The notes under the pieces: model-generated
What the model was told of the DNA's origin: nothing
Database searches by the model: none
The model's input: the letters and a program-made list of their open reading frames with translations, nothing else
In this document: positions 8,179 to 16,577 of the stretch, piece by piece
Numbering within the stretch: position 1 is the stretch's first letter
Layout of the letters: every line of letters starts with the position of its first letter
Origin: an uncultured Pirellula sp.
Lineage (GTDB): Bacteria > Planctomycetota > Planctomycetia > Pirellulales > Pirellulaceae
Reading direction: 5' to 3'
NCBI GenBank assembly: GCA_903892355.1
Contig: CAITIE010000091.1
Coordinates: 1-64,000 of the forward strand
DNA length: 64,000 nt
Made by a program: the position numbers and the translations under genes

Positions 8179-9893
8179 CTCCTTGAAACCGTCGCTTGAA
8201 AGTCTAGTTTCAGATCGCTCCCAGTATCTGGGGTAACGATAAGTGAGATTGTCGCGGCTTCATCATGGGGAACCTTTGAATCCGGAATGTTGGATTGGGG
8301 GGAAAGTTGCAAGACCTTACTTTCGACGATGTTCGCTGTAATCATCGATGAATTGGCTATTTCGACGCTCTTGATCGTGTATCCGGTATGCGATGATGTA
8401 AGTCGCAACAAGGAAGGAACCACGTGACCATCTTTGACCAATATCCTTGGTGTTCGCGAACCAGAAAGGCTCCATTCAGCACGTATTCTTCCACGTACAT
8501 GAATTTTAAACGACTGTTTATTTAACTCTCCCGAACAACCGTATGCGAACGGCCCTGGCTCAAATCGCTCGGTATTGAGTCGGAAGGTAACCGGAAAATT
8601 CCATTGCTGGTTCTGTAACTGGACTCCAATGAATTCGGGCTCACCTACATCCGCTGTTAGTTCGCCAATTCCGGTCAATATCGAGATCGCATCCTTTCCC
8701 AAGAACGATTCAGTAGTGGATCGCACTATGATGTTTTGAGAGACTACAGCGTCGTCACCTCTGTTGATTTCGCCAAAGTCCACATCAATGGGGCCAAGAA
8801 CTCGATATGCAGGACGGATTAGGCGAATAGACGAAGGAGTGACGATGACTTGCTTATCTTCGCCAACTGCAATTTGGATTTCCAGAGTCTCCGCCATGCC
8901 ATCCACACGACCGTAAGCGATATAGTGAGCAGAGAAGGTGCTTCCTGGTTCGACCGACTTCGAACTTAGAGATCTTAGTACAAACGTTGAGCAGCAAGGT
9001 GATCCAGATACAAAATTCTCCATCGACAAACTATTGGCACTCACGTTAGTAAGATGGGCAATGACTTCGGAATGTTCTCCTTCTGCAATCTCCTTCGGAA
9101 AATCAACTCTTTCGAGGGTGACTAATTTGGCTGACTCAAACATCGACTCTTTGCGATCAACAGCGAGAGGTCTCGTAAGTGTGTGAGTGGACTCAATGTT
9201 TGAGTCCGAAGTTTTTTGTTGACAGCCGCCAAAAAATGAACACGTGAGCAATAGCGCAAGTGGCGAAATTAAGGAACTTGCAGAGTCCATTGAACCCGAC
9301 GTACCAGTCCGAGCTAAGGCTTGCGATCCCAAAAACAATAAAGCACCAACAATCAAAACGCTCACGATGATTAAGGTCGCCCAATGATTGCCAGTAAAGT
9401 TCGAATAGTCAGAATTGTGAATGATCCATGCCCCGCTAAACGCGACGTCTCGAATATCGCGTTTTTCAACGACAATTGGCGCATGGAGCCGAGGATCGAG
9501 AACGGTCCAATTTGTTGCTGACGGAAAAACTACCGCAAAGTGCCCCGGTAATCCTTTTGTTGACAGGTGTGCGATAAAAGGCTTTTGCACGACTCCAAAA
9601 AGACTTTGCACGTCAGCTTTAATAGGTCGAACCCGGATAGATTGATCCGACACCATCTTTACAATTTCATCAATTGTATGCGACGACTTAGAAGTATTGT
9701 GCTCGGTGACGTAGTTTCGAACATTGATAGACTTGCCTGACGCAGCAACAAAAATCGCTGTTGCAGTAACGCCGCAACTCGGGTTTGTCGACAGCTTACC
9801 TATTGGCGGAATTGAATAGCCGCCATAGGACTTGCACAAACTGACGAGCGAACAAAGTGCGAAGGCAAGCAGTATTCTCATACCCCGGTTCAT
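8175..9893 (-). CDS. C39-like cysteine peptidase fused to DUF1573-type domains
   Basis: A 572-residue protein. A signal peptide (RILLAFALCSLVSLC) leads into a papain-like C39 domain with Cys in NPSCGVTATAIFVAASG, His in GLPGHFAVVF and Asp in WTVLDPR, so the catalytic triad is preserved. A TM segment follows (about residues 170-190, TLIIVSVLIVGALLFLG), then a second hydrophobic stretch with a lipobox-like LTCSFFGGC, then DUF1573/ASH-like beta domains containing SPCCSTFVL. The C39 part is predicted outside the cytoplasm, unlike peptidase-ABC exporters. Start 9893 has AAGGA 8 nt upstream and overlaps the preceding stop by 4 bp. Function inferred only. Confidence 0.6.
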   Translation of the reverse strand: MNRGMRILLAFALCSLVSLCKSYGGYSIPPIGKLSTNPSCGVTATAIFVAASGKSINVRNYVTEHNTSKSSHTIDEIVKMVSDQSIRVRPIKADVQSLFGVVQKPFIAHLSTKGLPGHFAVVFPSATNWTVLDPRLHAPIVVEKRDIRDVAFSGAWIIHNSDYSNFTGNHWATLIIVSVLIVGALLFLGSQALARTGTSGSMDSASSLISPLALLLTCSFFGGCQQKTSDSNIESTHTLTRPLAVDRKESMFESAKLVTLERVDFPKEIAEGEHSEVIAHLTNVSANSLSMENFVSGSPCCSTFVLRSLSSKSVEPGSTFSAHYIAYGRVDGMAETLEIQIAVGEDKQVIVTPSSIRLIRPAYRVLGPIDVDFGEINRGDDAVVSQNIIVRSTTESFLGKDAISILTGIGELTADVGEPEFIGVQLQNQQWNFPVTFRLNTERFEPGPFAYGCSGELNKQSFKIHVRGRIRAEWSLSGSRTPRILVKDGHVVPSLLRLTSSHTGYTIKSVEIANSSMITANIVESKVLQLSPQSNIPDSKVPHDEAATISLIVTPDTGSDLKLDFQATVSRR

Positions 9894-10894
9894 GACTTTA
9901 TCCTTGTTCTAATTGCAATTGCCAACACAACAATGCAGGTGGTTGCGAAAACCAAAGCAACGATCGAAAACTGCCAATTCGACGGTTTGGAGAAAACTCC
10001 AAAAAGCGATGGTTTGGAAATGTCAGTGCGTCTTGCATGATTCGCCATTGACTCTATAGAACTAATCGGATCGTTAGACTTGCTTACCTCGTAGTATTGT
10101 TTATTGACATGATCGTTGACTTTGGTGCCGGGCGGAAATTCAACATCCCAATCGATTCGTCCTTTGGAATCCAACGATATGTCGGAGAAATAGAGTTGGA
10201 GCTTTCCATCACCATTGGATCCGGAAGTCAGTTCGACACAACTCTTTGGAATCCAAATACCGTCCACTAGTATATTCTCGAATGTACGCTCAAAGTTGAT
10301 GGAGAAATTGGGGTTCTTCACGGACGAGTTCAGTTTCGTAATCTGTAGTCCATTCGGCGACTCCAGAAAGGTAACGAATATCGAAGGATTCCCTGGCATT
10401 TTAATTTCCAGGGTTTTGGCAGATGATTTGATAGTAATTTCCTGCGGATTTAGCACAACATTAGTGTTTTGATACCAATCGATCCACATCGGCCAATATC
10501 GAGAGGTAAACAAGTTCCCTTGCTGCGCTATCTGTCCGTGTCCTTTGGCTTTTTCATCCGCGGGTATCCAGAGTTCAGCAATATGTGAACCATGCCCAAA
10601 TGTCGACTGAGAATGCGTCCCACTCAGAAAGGGCAAGTCGAACCGAAGCCCCTGTTCGGGGTTGAATTGCCACTTACCCAAATTCGAGTCCCCTTTTGCT
10701 TCCGGTGTGAAAACAGCGTTTCCCTCCAAATTCAGCTGAACGGAACAATTGATGGACTTGCTCTCACATTTGGACAAGTAGTCAAAAGCCAATAGGTCAA
10801 ACGGATGCTGGCCTCTGTCTTGTCCGATCAATAAGGCATTCGTGGAAAAGCACATCAGAAGCCCGATGAACAAAATCGCAAATCGCAACTTCAT
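9890..10894 (-). CDS. Membrane-anchored LolA-like secreted protein
   Basis: A 334-residue protein from MKLRFAILF. It has a signal peptide (FAILFIGLLMCFSTNALLIG), a beta-rich middle resembling planctomycete LolA/outer-membrane-lipoprotein-sorting-like proteins (IDWDVEFPPGTKVND is characteristic) and one C-terminal TM helix (FSIVALVFATTCIVVLAIAI) ending in basic residues. The longer frame to 10969 adds an unlikely acidic N-terminus. Its stop overlaps the start of the C39 gene by 4 bp. The specific function is not recognised. Confidence 0.55.
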   Translation of the reverse strand: MKLRFAILFIGLLMCFSTNALLIGQDRGQHPFDLLAFDYLSKCESKSINCSVQLNLEGNAVFTPEAKGDSNLGKWQFNPEQGLRFDLPFLSGTHSQSTFGHGSHIAELWIPADEKAKGHGQIAQQGNLFTSRYWPMWIDWYQNTNVVLNPQEITIKSSAKTLEIKMPGNPSIFVTFLESPNGLQITKLNSSVKNPNFSINFERTFENILVDGIWIPKSCVELTSGSNGDGKLQLYFSDISLDSKGRIDWDVEFPPGTKVNDHVNKQYYEVSKSNDPISSIESMANHARRTDISKPSLFGVFSKPSNWQFSIVALVFATTCIVVLAIAIRTRIKS

Positions 10895-10988
10895 AGCGTT
10901 TCTCTTGTGATTGGGGAGGATGCCTTCTGTCAAATCAAGGTCGGCGGGCCAATCGGAATCTGGCTCCAATCAGAACGGCAAGACTGAT

Positions 10989-11414
10989 TCAGTACGCGTT
11001 GCAAATAGAACCACCGCATGCTGGTGTGCCTGTTGTCGGAATCGGAGTCCATTCCCAACCTCCACCTGCCAACAAAACGCACGTACCATTCAAAATATTC
11101 CCACAGCCGGTGCTTGCGAACGTAGACGAACAGTTGTTGTATCCTGGGTAGTATTGAATACCGCAATTTGGATTGTTGTTCGAACTATCGCAGGTAGACG
11201 TAGTGGGACAAGGATTTGGGTCTTGGCATGGGGCGCGATCAACACAAATCCACCATGGATATCCGCCTTCAATCCATTCGGTCTCACTTCGTTCAAGCAG
11301 TCGTACATTGCGAGATGGCGCAAACAGGCTTTCTCCGGCAACGGCCCAAAAACCACCAAGAGCGAACAGTAACATTCCCAAACCACTTGTTATCAGCCGA
11401 ATTCGATCACGCAT
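10989..11414 (-). CDS. Small secreted Cys-rich protein, first gene of the operon
   Basis: A 141-residue protein from ATG 11414 with GGAG 8 nt upstream. It has a signal peptide (RLITSGLGMLLFALGGFWAVAG), then a mature region of about 110 residues with ten Cys residues in Pro/Gly/Asn-rich spacing (ICVDRAPCQDPNPCPTTSTC near the middle), ending CGGSICNAY. An even Cys number and the lack of enzymatic motifs suggest a disulphide-stabilised secreted or surface peptide. It precedes a LolA-like gene by 94 nt and a C39 peptidase-DUF1573 fusion, so it is a candidate substrate of that peptidase. No family is recognised. Confidence 0.55.
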   Translation of the reverse strand: MRDRIRLITSGLGMLLFALGGFWAVAGESLFAPSRNVRLLERSETEWIEGGYPWWICVDRAPCQDPNPCPTTSTCDSSNNNPNCGIQYYPGYNNCSSTFASTGCGNILNGTCVLLAGGGWEWTPIPTTGTPACGGSICNAY

Positions 11415-11724
11415 GACGAAGCTCCAAGTATTTGAAAGGTAAGCGTCAAGATGGGCATTGACATCCCTAGAGCCGTTGAATGTAAGGATCTGAAATCTGC
11501 AAGTCAAGTTTTTCAACGGGAATTTTTCCTCAAACAGGCAGTTGCAAAACGGACACGCAAATGCGTTCCACCCACGAATCGTTTCTCGACCGAACAAATG
11601 CGGGGATAGGCAGATGGCAACCAACGCCAATCGGGTCAGGACATTGACTTCCGAAGAGCCTACGAGCGTGTGATTGGCTTTCTTGGGATCCTCGTCTCAC
11701 CGTGGCCGCACTTCAAAACATCAC

Positions 11725-11969
11725 GTCCCTAGTTCGAATCCTGCACCTCCACTACAAAACCACATGTTTTCCCTGGAAAAACGAGGGTTCGGGGACGACT
11801 CTGGCGACTCACTCGACGACTCACCAGGGTCCAAGGCAGCGCACAAGACGACGCAGCACCTGCAGGCATGGACATGCATGGATAGGCAGGAAAGCCAAAG
11901 CAATTGGCCGAATATGCGAAAAACCCTGGGAAAACCAGGGTTTTTGAGCGGAGAGGACAGGAACCGAAC
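11725..11969. repeat. Left copy of att-adjacent repeat plus tRNA-Ser 3'-end fragment
   Basis: The sequence 11730-11946 matches 15000-15220: AGTTCGAATCCT + ACCTC, TTTTCCCTGG..AAAACGAGGGTT, GACGACTCAC, GGCAGCGCAC, GCAGCACCTGCA, then the hairpin AAAAACCCTGG-GAAAA-CCAGGGTTTTT. It is followed at 11950-11969 by GGAGAGGACAGGAACCGAAC, which matches the 3' end of tRNA-Ser (15293-15312) at 18 of 20 positions. This fits an attachment-site remnant at the right end of element A. The remaining gene-free sequence from 11415 to 12134 shows no convincing ORF. Confidence 0.7.
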
Positions 11970-12134
11970 ATTTCGCTGTTTTCCCAATGGTTTTGAGGGA
12001 GTTCGAGAGGTGCCTAAAACGAAGATCCCGACTCCTGCATGGTCGTGATTAGGCCGGAATTGACGAATGCAACTTGACTCAGAAATGAACCAATGAGACT
12101 ATTGAGTGTGAGTCTTACTAAAGCCTGAGAACGA

Positions 12135-12374
12135 ATGGACGAAGTAGTCATGGTCACATCAATTGAACTGTCAGAACAGGAATTAGCCGAGCTACGTGAT
12201 CTGACTGAACAGAGTGATTCAATGGAAGCTATCCGAGTGGCGATGCGCGATTACATTCGCTACGCCCGTCGAATGCGACTCAAGCAACTTTCTGGTCAAG
12301 TCGAAATGATCGATAATTGGCGTCAATTAGAAGAATCCGAGGTTGGCGATCTCAATGACGATTCCTCCAAGTGA
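12135..12374 (+). CDS. vapB: VapB-like antitoxin
   Basis: A 79-residue ribbon-helix-helix-type antitoxin: a short beta strand (VTSIELSEQELAEL), then helices including MEAIRVAMRDYIRYARR, and an acidic C-terminal tail that would wrap the toxin. ATG 12150 is an alternative start. It overlaps the PIN toxin gene by 20 bp, the standard antitoxin-first arrangement. The pair sits at the left end of the decayed second element, where it may have stabilised the element. Confidence 0.8.
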   Translation: MDEVVMVTSIELSEQELAELRDLTEQSDSMEAIRVAMRDYIRYARRMRLKQLSGQVEMIDNWRQLEESEVGDLNDDSSK

Positions 12375-12759
12375 TCTAGTTCTGATCGACACTTGTATCT
12401 GGGTAGGTTTCTTCAACCGAAATCAGTCCGCCGAACGGATTACTGTCGATCCTTTGCTTGATGACGATCGTGCTGCAATCACAGGAATGATCTTGGCCGA
12501 AATCTTGCAAGGTTTTCGTCGCGATGAGCAGGCCGATTGGGTTGCGTCTTCACTGAAGGGCCTACATGACCTTGAACCTATTTGGGATGACTGGCGAGTA
12601 GCCGCCAAACTGGGACGACATCTTGTTGCCAATGGACACCGGTTACCACTGACCGACCTTGCAATCGCAGCTATCGCACTTAGAAACGACTGTTCAGTCC
12701 TCACAACCGATCCGCACTTCGATCTTATTGCGGGGTTGAAACGCTTTCCACTTAAATAA
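12355..12759 (+). CDS. vapC: VapC-like PIN-domain RNase toxin
   Basis: A 134-residue PIN domain with the acidic metal site intact: Asp in LVLIDTCIWVGFF, Glu in GMILAEILQGF, Asp in LPLTDLAIAAIAL and Asp in VLTTDPHFDLIAGL. VapC family members are site-specific RNases, often acting on tRNA or rRNA. ATG 12355 is chosen because the domain begins directly after it and it overlaps vapB, allowing coupled translation. It looks functional. Confidence 0.88.
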   Translation: MTIPPSDLVLIDTCIWVGFFNRNQSAERITVDPLLDDDRAAITGMILAEILQGFRRDEQADWVASSLKGLHDLEPIWDDWRVAAKLGRHLVANGHRLPLTDLAIAAIALRNDCSVLTTDPHFDLIAGLKRFPLK

Positions 12760-12788
12760 TGATGTAGCTTCAAGCAGTTGTGCCCGAG

Positions 12789-13584
12789 GAATGGCTACGA
12801 CGACGATCCACAAACGGATCCAATTCGCGAGGCAATTCATGCACGACGCGGTCGATTGGAAGATCATCGACGAGAACCCATTCCTTAAGGTAAAGACCCA
12901 AAAGAGCTCGGTGAAGGTCAACGAGTTTGTCCCGCGCGAAGTGGTCGACAAACTAATGAAGAAAGCCAACCCAGTTTGGCAAGTGATCCTGGGGCTGAGT
13001 CGCTACGGTTGGCTTCGCACGCCCTCGGAAACGTTATCGCTACGATGGGAGGACATCGATTGGGAAATGAATCGGATGAGCATCCCGGAGCCAAAGGTCG
13101 AGCATCACGAAGGCCGTGGCATTCGTAGCTGCCCAATCTTTCCCGAGCTGCGACCGATCCTCGACGAAGCGTTCGAGATCTTCGGTGACAAGAGCGAGTA
13201 TGTGGTCGCGGCTCCACAGTACCGTGCGGCAGCCAACACAGCGATGGGCTGGCTCAGTCGTTCTCGTGCTCAATGAAATGGTGCTCGTGCTCGTAATCGA
13301 CGCGGTTGGTTCGAGCAGGAGTACGAGCAGGAGTTCGAGCAGGAGTACGAGCAGGAGTACGAGCAGGAGTACGAGCAGGAGTACGAGCAGGAGTACGAGC
13401 AGGAGCAGGAGCACGAGCACGAAAATCCCAGTCAATATGCGAAACAGAACTCCAGCGTGAGTTCCCACTGCACGTGGTTTGCTCCTGGCTCGGCAACTCA
13501 CCACGCATTGCACAGCAGAGTTATCTGCTGGTCATCGAGGATGATTTCGCCAAGGCGGCCGGCGTGGCGAAGGTGATGGTGTAG
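12789..13584 (+). pseudogene. Truncated, interrupted tyrosine integrase copy
   Basis: From GGAATGGCTACG onward this sequence closely parallels 6300-6770 of the intact integrase (MATTTIHKRIQFARQF..., SRYGWLRTPSE). Roughly the first 150 residues are missing. After AANTAMGW (about 13252) homology stops and a GAGCAGGAGTAC repeat intervenes. Homology resumes at TELQREFPLHVV and runs to QQSYLLVIEDDF before stopping at 13584. About 33 residues including the HxxR catalytic motif are absent, and the repeat breaks the frame, so it cannot be active. It is a remnant of a second, related element. Confidence 0.9.
13313..13421. repeat. GAGCAGGAGTAC 12-bp microsatellite within integrase pseudogene
   Basis: About nine 12-bp units of GAGCAGGAGTAC (one reads GAGTTC) run from 13313 and end in GAGCAGGAGCACGAGCACGA. 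The left flank holds opposite-sense TCGTGCTC copies (13263-13293), so the whole insert can fold back. It replaces the catalytic HxxR segment of the integrase copy. A related GAG(T/C)AC array is at 40107-40177. Confidence 0.9.
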
Positions 13585-13645
13585 AGGAGTGCGATTGGGG
13601 TAGCATATGAGATAGCAGTTGTTTTCGTCTCGTGCAGCAGCTTAT

Positions 13646-14821
13646 TCACCGATCACTTTCTTTGGATGCAGGCTTTCGAGCAGCTAAAAATCGAGTCACC
13701 GCACTTTGGGTTGCTTTTGCCTCAAGAAGGTCCATATGCTCCAGTTTCGGCATTGTCGCGATCACCTGCAAAACCTTTTCCGTCGTGAGATTCCGGCCGT
13801 TGGCAAAGATCGATTCGAGTTTCGGGTGATTCGCAAACATCGCAAACTGCTCATCAGAAAACGGAGTATTCCTCAGGCGGAGGATCTGCAACTCAGGTAG
13901 TTTTACCACTTTTTCTACGACTTCGTTGGTGATCGTTGGTGCGGTGATCAAGAGGTGGCGTAGGTCTTTGAGTTCCGTTAGAACGTTCACAGATTCCTGC
14001 GTCAGCAGCGGGCATTCCAGCAAGATTTCTTGTAGCTGTTTTGCGGATGCTAGAGATGCGATACCTTGGTCCGTGAACTGTTTGGAATACAAGCTAATGG
14101 ATTTCAAGCTGCCGCACCGTTCGGAAAGCAGTTGCAGAGTGCGGTCGGTTAGGAGTTCCGAATCTAAATCGAAATGCTCAAGGTTGCTCAAGTGCTGAGT
14201 GATTTCTTCAACGAATAAATCAGAGAGCGTATCTCCTCCGTCAATTACAAGAAAACGAAGGGACTTTGAACTCCCTATAGACTTTGCACATGCGTCTGTG
14301 ACGCTAGAGCCATTTTCACTGCGCGGATTGGGACCCGTGAGAAATTCCAATGCTTCTAGGTTAGGTAACTCACGAACAAACTCAAGATCGCTGTCATGCA
14401 TGTCGCGTTTGCATAGAAACAACCGCTCAAGCCGCTTGAGTTTAGCAAGTGGCGCAAGGTTACCCTCAATCACGACGTACTCGTCATCTAAATTGCCGCC
14501 AAAAGATAATTCCTCGACATTCTGCAGCGAAGCCAAGAACTCAATATCGTCACGCGTGAGTGTTGTTCCATAGGATATCTCAACGTTGGTCAGGTTGGAA
14601 ACGTCCTTCGGTGCGGATTGTCTCAGTCCACCACGCCCCCAATAGGTCAGTCCGACTATCCGCCCTTGTTCATCGCTCCGAGTCCGAGCGCCTCGAGTAG
14701 TGGGTTCCTGCGAAAAAGAGTCTGTAGAACACAAGCCCCCAAGAATCGCAACGATTAGAAAGGATGCTATTGATGTTGATTGCAGCGCATGTTTTGGGAA
14801 CATTTGTGTCTTTGCTTTCAC
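13646..14821 (-). CDS. Secreted leucine-rich repeat protein
   Basis: A protein of up to 391 residues with a signal peptide (TSIASFLIVAILGGLCSTDSFSQ) and about ten leucine-rich repeats of the ribonuclease-inhibitor-like type (LASLQNVEELSFGG, LAKLKRLERLFL, LPNLEALEFL, LSNLEHFDL, LKDLRHLLI, LPELQILRL, HPKLESIFA, MPKLEHMDL). Such extracellular LRR proteins are common in planctomycetes and mediate protein binding; no partner is visible. The longest frame starts with a non-ATG codon at 14821; ATG 14803 (MFPKHALQ) is an alternative. It lies between the integrase remnant and tRNA-Ser, and is likely element cargo. Confidence 0.75.
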   Translation of the reverse strand: MKAKTQMFPKHALQSTSIASFLIVAILGGLCSTDSFSQEPTTRGARTRSDEQGRIVGLTYWGRGGLRQSAPKDVSNLTNVEISYGTTLTRDDIEFLASLQNVEELSFGGNLDDEYVVIEGNLAPLAKLKRLERLFLCKRDMHDSDLEFVRELPNLEALEFLTGPNPRSENGSSVTDACAKSIGSSKSLRFLVIDGGDTLSDLFVEEITQHLSNLEHFDLDSELLTDRTLQLLSERCGSLKSISLYSKQFTDQGIASLASAKQLQEILLECPLLTQESVNVLTELKDLRHLLITAPTITNEVVEKVVKLPELQILRLRNTPFSDEQFAMFANHPKLESIFANGRNLTTEKVLQVIATMPKLEHMDLLEAKATQSAVTRFLAARKPASKESDR

Positions 14822-15000
14822 TGGAGGAAAGTCGCAGTGACTGCGAGTCGTTTTACGGGGACAGGATCGGAATCTAACACTCGATTCCGCTGGCCTCTAT
14901 GCCGAACAACCGCAAACACGCCTAGATAAGAAGACCTTTCGAACGGTCGATCGGATTAGAACTATTTTCTTCCTTCTCATGGTCCCGAACAAGGCGACTG

Positions 15001-15220
15001 AGTTCGAATCCTACCACCTCTGCTGCAAAACCACCTGTTTTCCCTGGGAAAACGAGGGTTTCGAGGCGACTCTGACGACTCACTGGACGACTCACTAGGG
15101 GGCAAGGCAGCGCACTAGGGTTGTTGATTTATCGGGGGCAGCACCTGCAAGCATGCACGTGCATGAAAGCCAAATCAATTGACCAGAAATGCGAAAACCC
15201 CTGGGAAAACCAGGGTTTTG
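15001..15220. repeat. Right copy of att-adjacent repeat
   Basis: Diverged copy of 11730-11946 with the same block order. It starts AGTTCGAATCCTACCACCTC, which resembles the T-arm and acceptor 3' part of a tRNA or tmRNA. It ends with the perfect hairpin AAAACCCCTGG-GAAAA-CCAGGGTTTT. A ~24-bp insertion (around 15115-15138) is unique to this copy. It sits just left of tRNA-Ser. The rest of 14822-15292 has no gene. Confidence 0.75.
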
Positions 15221-15234
15221 CAGCAAGGGCTTCA

Positions 15235-15298
15235 GAAAGCTAACGGATGAGAAAGCTAACGGATGAGAAAACTAACGGATGAGAAAACTAACGGAGAG
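15235..15298. repeat. 16-bp tandem repeat abutting tRNA-Ser
   Basis: Four 16-bp units (GAAAGCTAACGGATGA, with A for G in later units) occupy 15235-15250, 15251-15266, 15267-15282 and 15283-15298. The last unit runs into the tRNA 3' end, so the array lies exactly at the presumed integration site. Confidence 0.85.
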
Positions 15299-15380
15299 GA
15301 CAGGATTCGAACCTGCGGTAAGGAGTTAACCCTACGCCGAATTAGCAATCCGGTGCTTTAGACCACTCAGCCACCTCTCC
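15293..15380 (-). tRNA. tRNA-Ser(GCT)
   Basis: An 88-nt class II tRNA on the minus strand. The acceptor stem GGAGAGG pairs with CCTCTCC, the anticodon loop has GCT (in GGATTGCTAATTCG), there is a long variable arm, and the T-loop is GTTCGAATCC. The 3' CCA is not encoded. Its 3' end is duplicated at 11950-11969, suggesting use as an integration site. Confidence 0.95.
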
Positions 15381-15725
15381 AATTCACCTAGCAATCCGCT
15401 AGCCGACTTGCGTAGTTTGTCAGATTCTCCACGATTTGCAAGACGCATTGCAAGACGCAGTCTAACACCTACTGGGTTCGCTCTGTCTTCGGTATCCCTA
15501 GGGAAATACTTGCGAAAAACCTGCTCGTCCGGAATTTTACGGCAATTTTGGTCTCGCACTACGGTCCATATTGTTACCGTTTGCGATCTCGGGACGGCGG
15601 AAATTGCAAGCCAACTGGTAAACGGAACAGATTTGCTATGGAAGCCAACGGTGGATTTCTGCTAATGTCCCGCTGCTCCCCGTCACAATTCCTGGATTTC
15701 CAACGGTTCCTTAACCCCACGGCGC
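15381..15725. other. Gene-free stretch between tRNA-Ser and the HEAT-repeat gene
   Basis: 345 bp with no supportable ORF, RNA or clear repeat. It contains the promoter region of tRNA-Ser (leftward) and presumably that of the lipoprotein gene (rightward); no convincing promoter boxes could be assigned by eye. Confidence 0.5.
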
Positions 15726-16445
15726 ATGACCTTGGTTCAACCGTCCACGAAAGTTCGATTTCTCCTCATTGCCTCAGCGATGCTGGCAACCCTATCCGGT
15801 TGCACAGATGGGCCATTTTTCCAGCTGAAAAAGATAAACCCCTACATTCAATCGCAATGGAAAAAAGACCGAGAAAAGACGGTCGTCTACTCTCAACGCA
15901 TGGATGAAATGCGTTTGCTGAAACGCCAACTTCCCAGCATGAACGAGGAAGAGCAGGCCCGTTGGGTTGCAACCCTCGATGATGTCCTCAAAAAAGAAAC
16001 AAGTCCCTCGCTTCGGCGCGAAGCGGTGCTTACCCTCGCGGTCGTCAACCAACGTTCGGATGCTCTGCGCACGATTGTCCCGATAGCCCGGGATGAAAAC
16101 GAAACCGTCCGCTTGGCCGTCGTGCATGCGTTAGAGAAAAACAACACCTCTGATTCGACAGCCACTCTGTTGTCGTTGGCGCAGTCCGATCGCAGCAACA
16201 ACGTGCGGTTGACCGCCACCAAATCGCTCGGCCAGCATAAAACCAACGAAGTCCGGCAGTTCCTAGCGAGTAAACTTGAGGACCGCAGTACCGCAATGCA
16301 GTACTCAGCGTCCCTGGCACTCAAGGAACAAACCGGCAAAAATTACGGTGGCGACATCGAAGCGTGGAAGCAGTACCTGCAGGGGGATGAAGTCCCTGAA
16401 CCTCCAGTATCGATTGCCGAACGAATGCAGTCGATGTTCCGCTAA
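15726..16445 (+). CDS. HEAT-repeat lipoprotein
   Basis: A 239-residue protein with a lipoprotein signal (VRFLLIASAMLATLSGC, Cys as lipidation site). The body consists of helical HEAT-like repeats (SPSLRREAVLTLAVVN, NETVRLAVVHALEKN, SNNVRLTATKSLGQH, STAMQYSASLALKEQ). It likely acts as an envelope-anchored scaffold. No operon partner is evident; the next gene starts 132 bp downstream. Confidence 0.75.
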   Translation: MTLVQPSTKVRFLLIASAMLATLSGCTDGPFFQLKKINPYIQSQWKKDREKTVVYSQRMDEMRLLKRQLPSMNEEEQARWVATLDDVLKKETSPSLRREAVLTLAVVNQRSDALRTIVPIARDENETVRLAVVHALEKNNTSDSTATLLSLAQSDRSNNVRLTATKSLGQHKTNEVRQFLASKLEDRSTAMQYSASLALKEQTGKNYGGDIEAWKQYLQGDEVPEPPVSIAERMQSMFR

Positions 16446-16577
16446 ATAGCGTGTATACTAGCGAGCAGTCATATCCAAGTGCTCGCATATGTCCGCTTGG
16501 TTTTTCTCGATCGAACGGAGGCGATCTCTTCTGGATGCGCAAGGTGGCGCTCACTCAATTCATTGAAGGCCACACGC

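Noticed and set aside
13040-13513. Minus- and plus-strand frames rich in VLLLVLLL or SRSTSRSTS
   Set aside because: They are readings of the GAGCAGGAGTAC microsatellite and of the opposite strand of the integrase remnant; they have no start context or domain.
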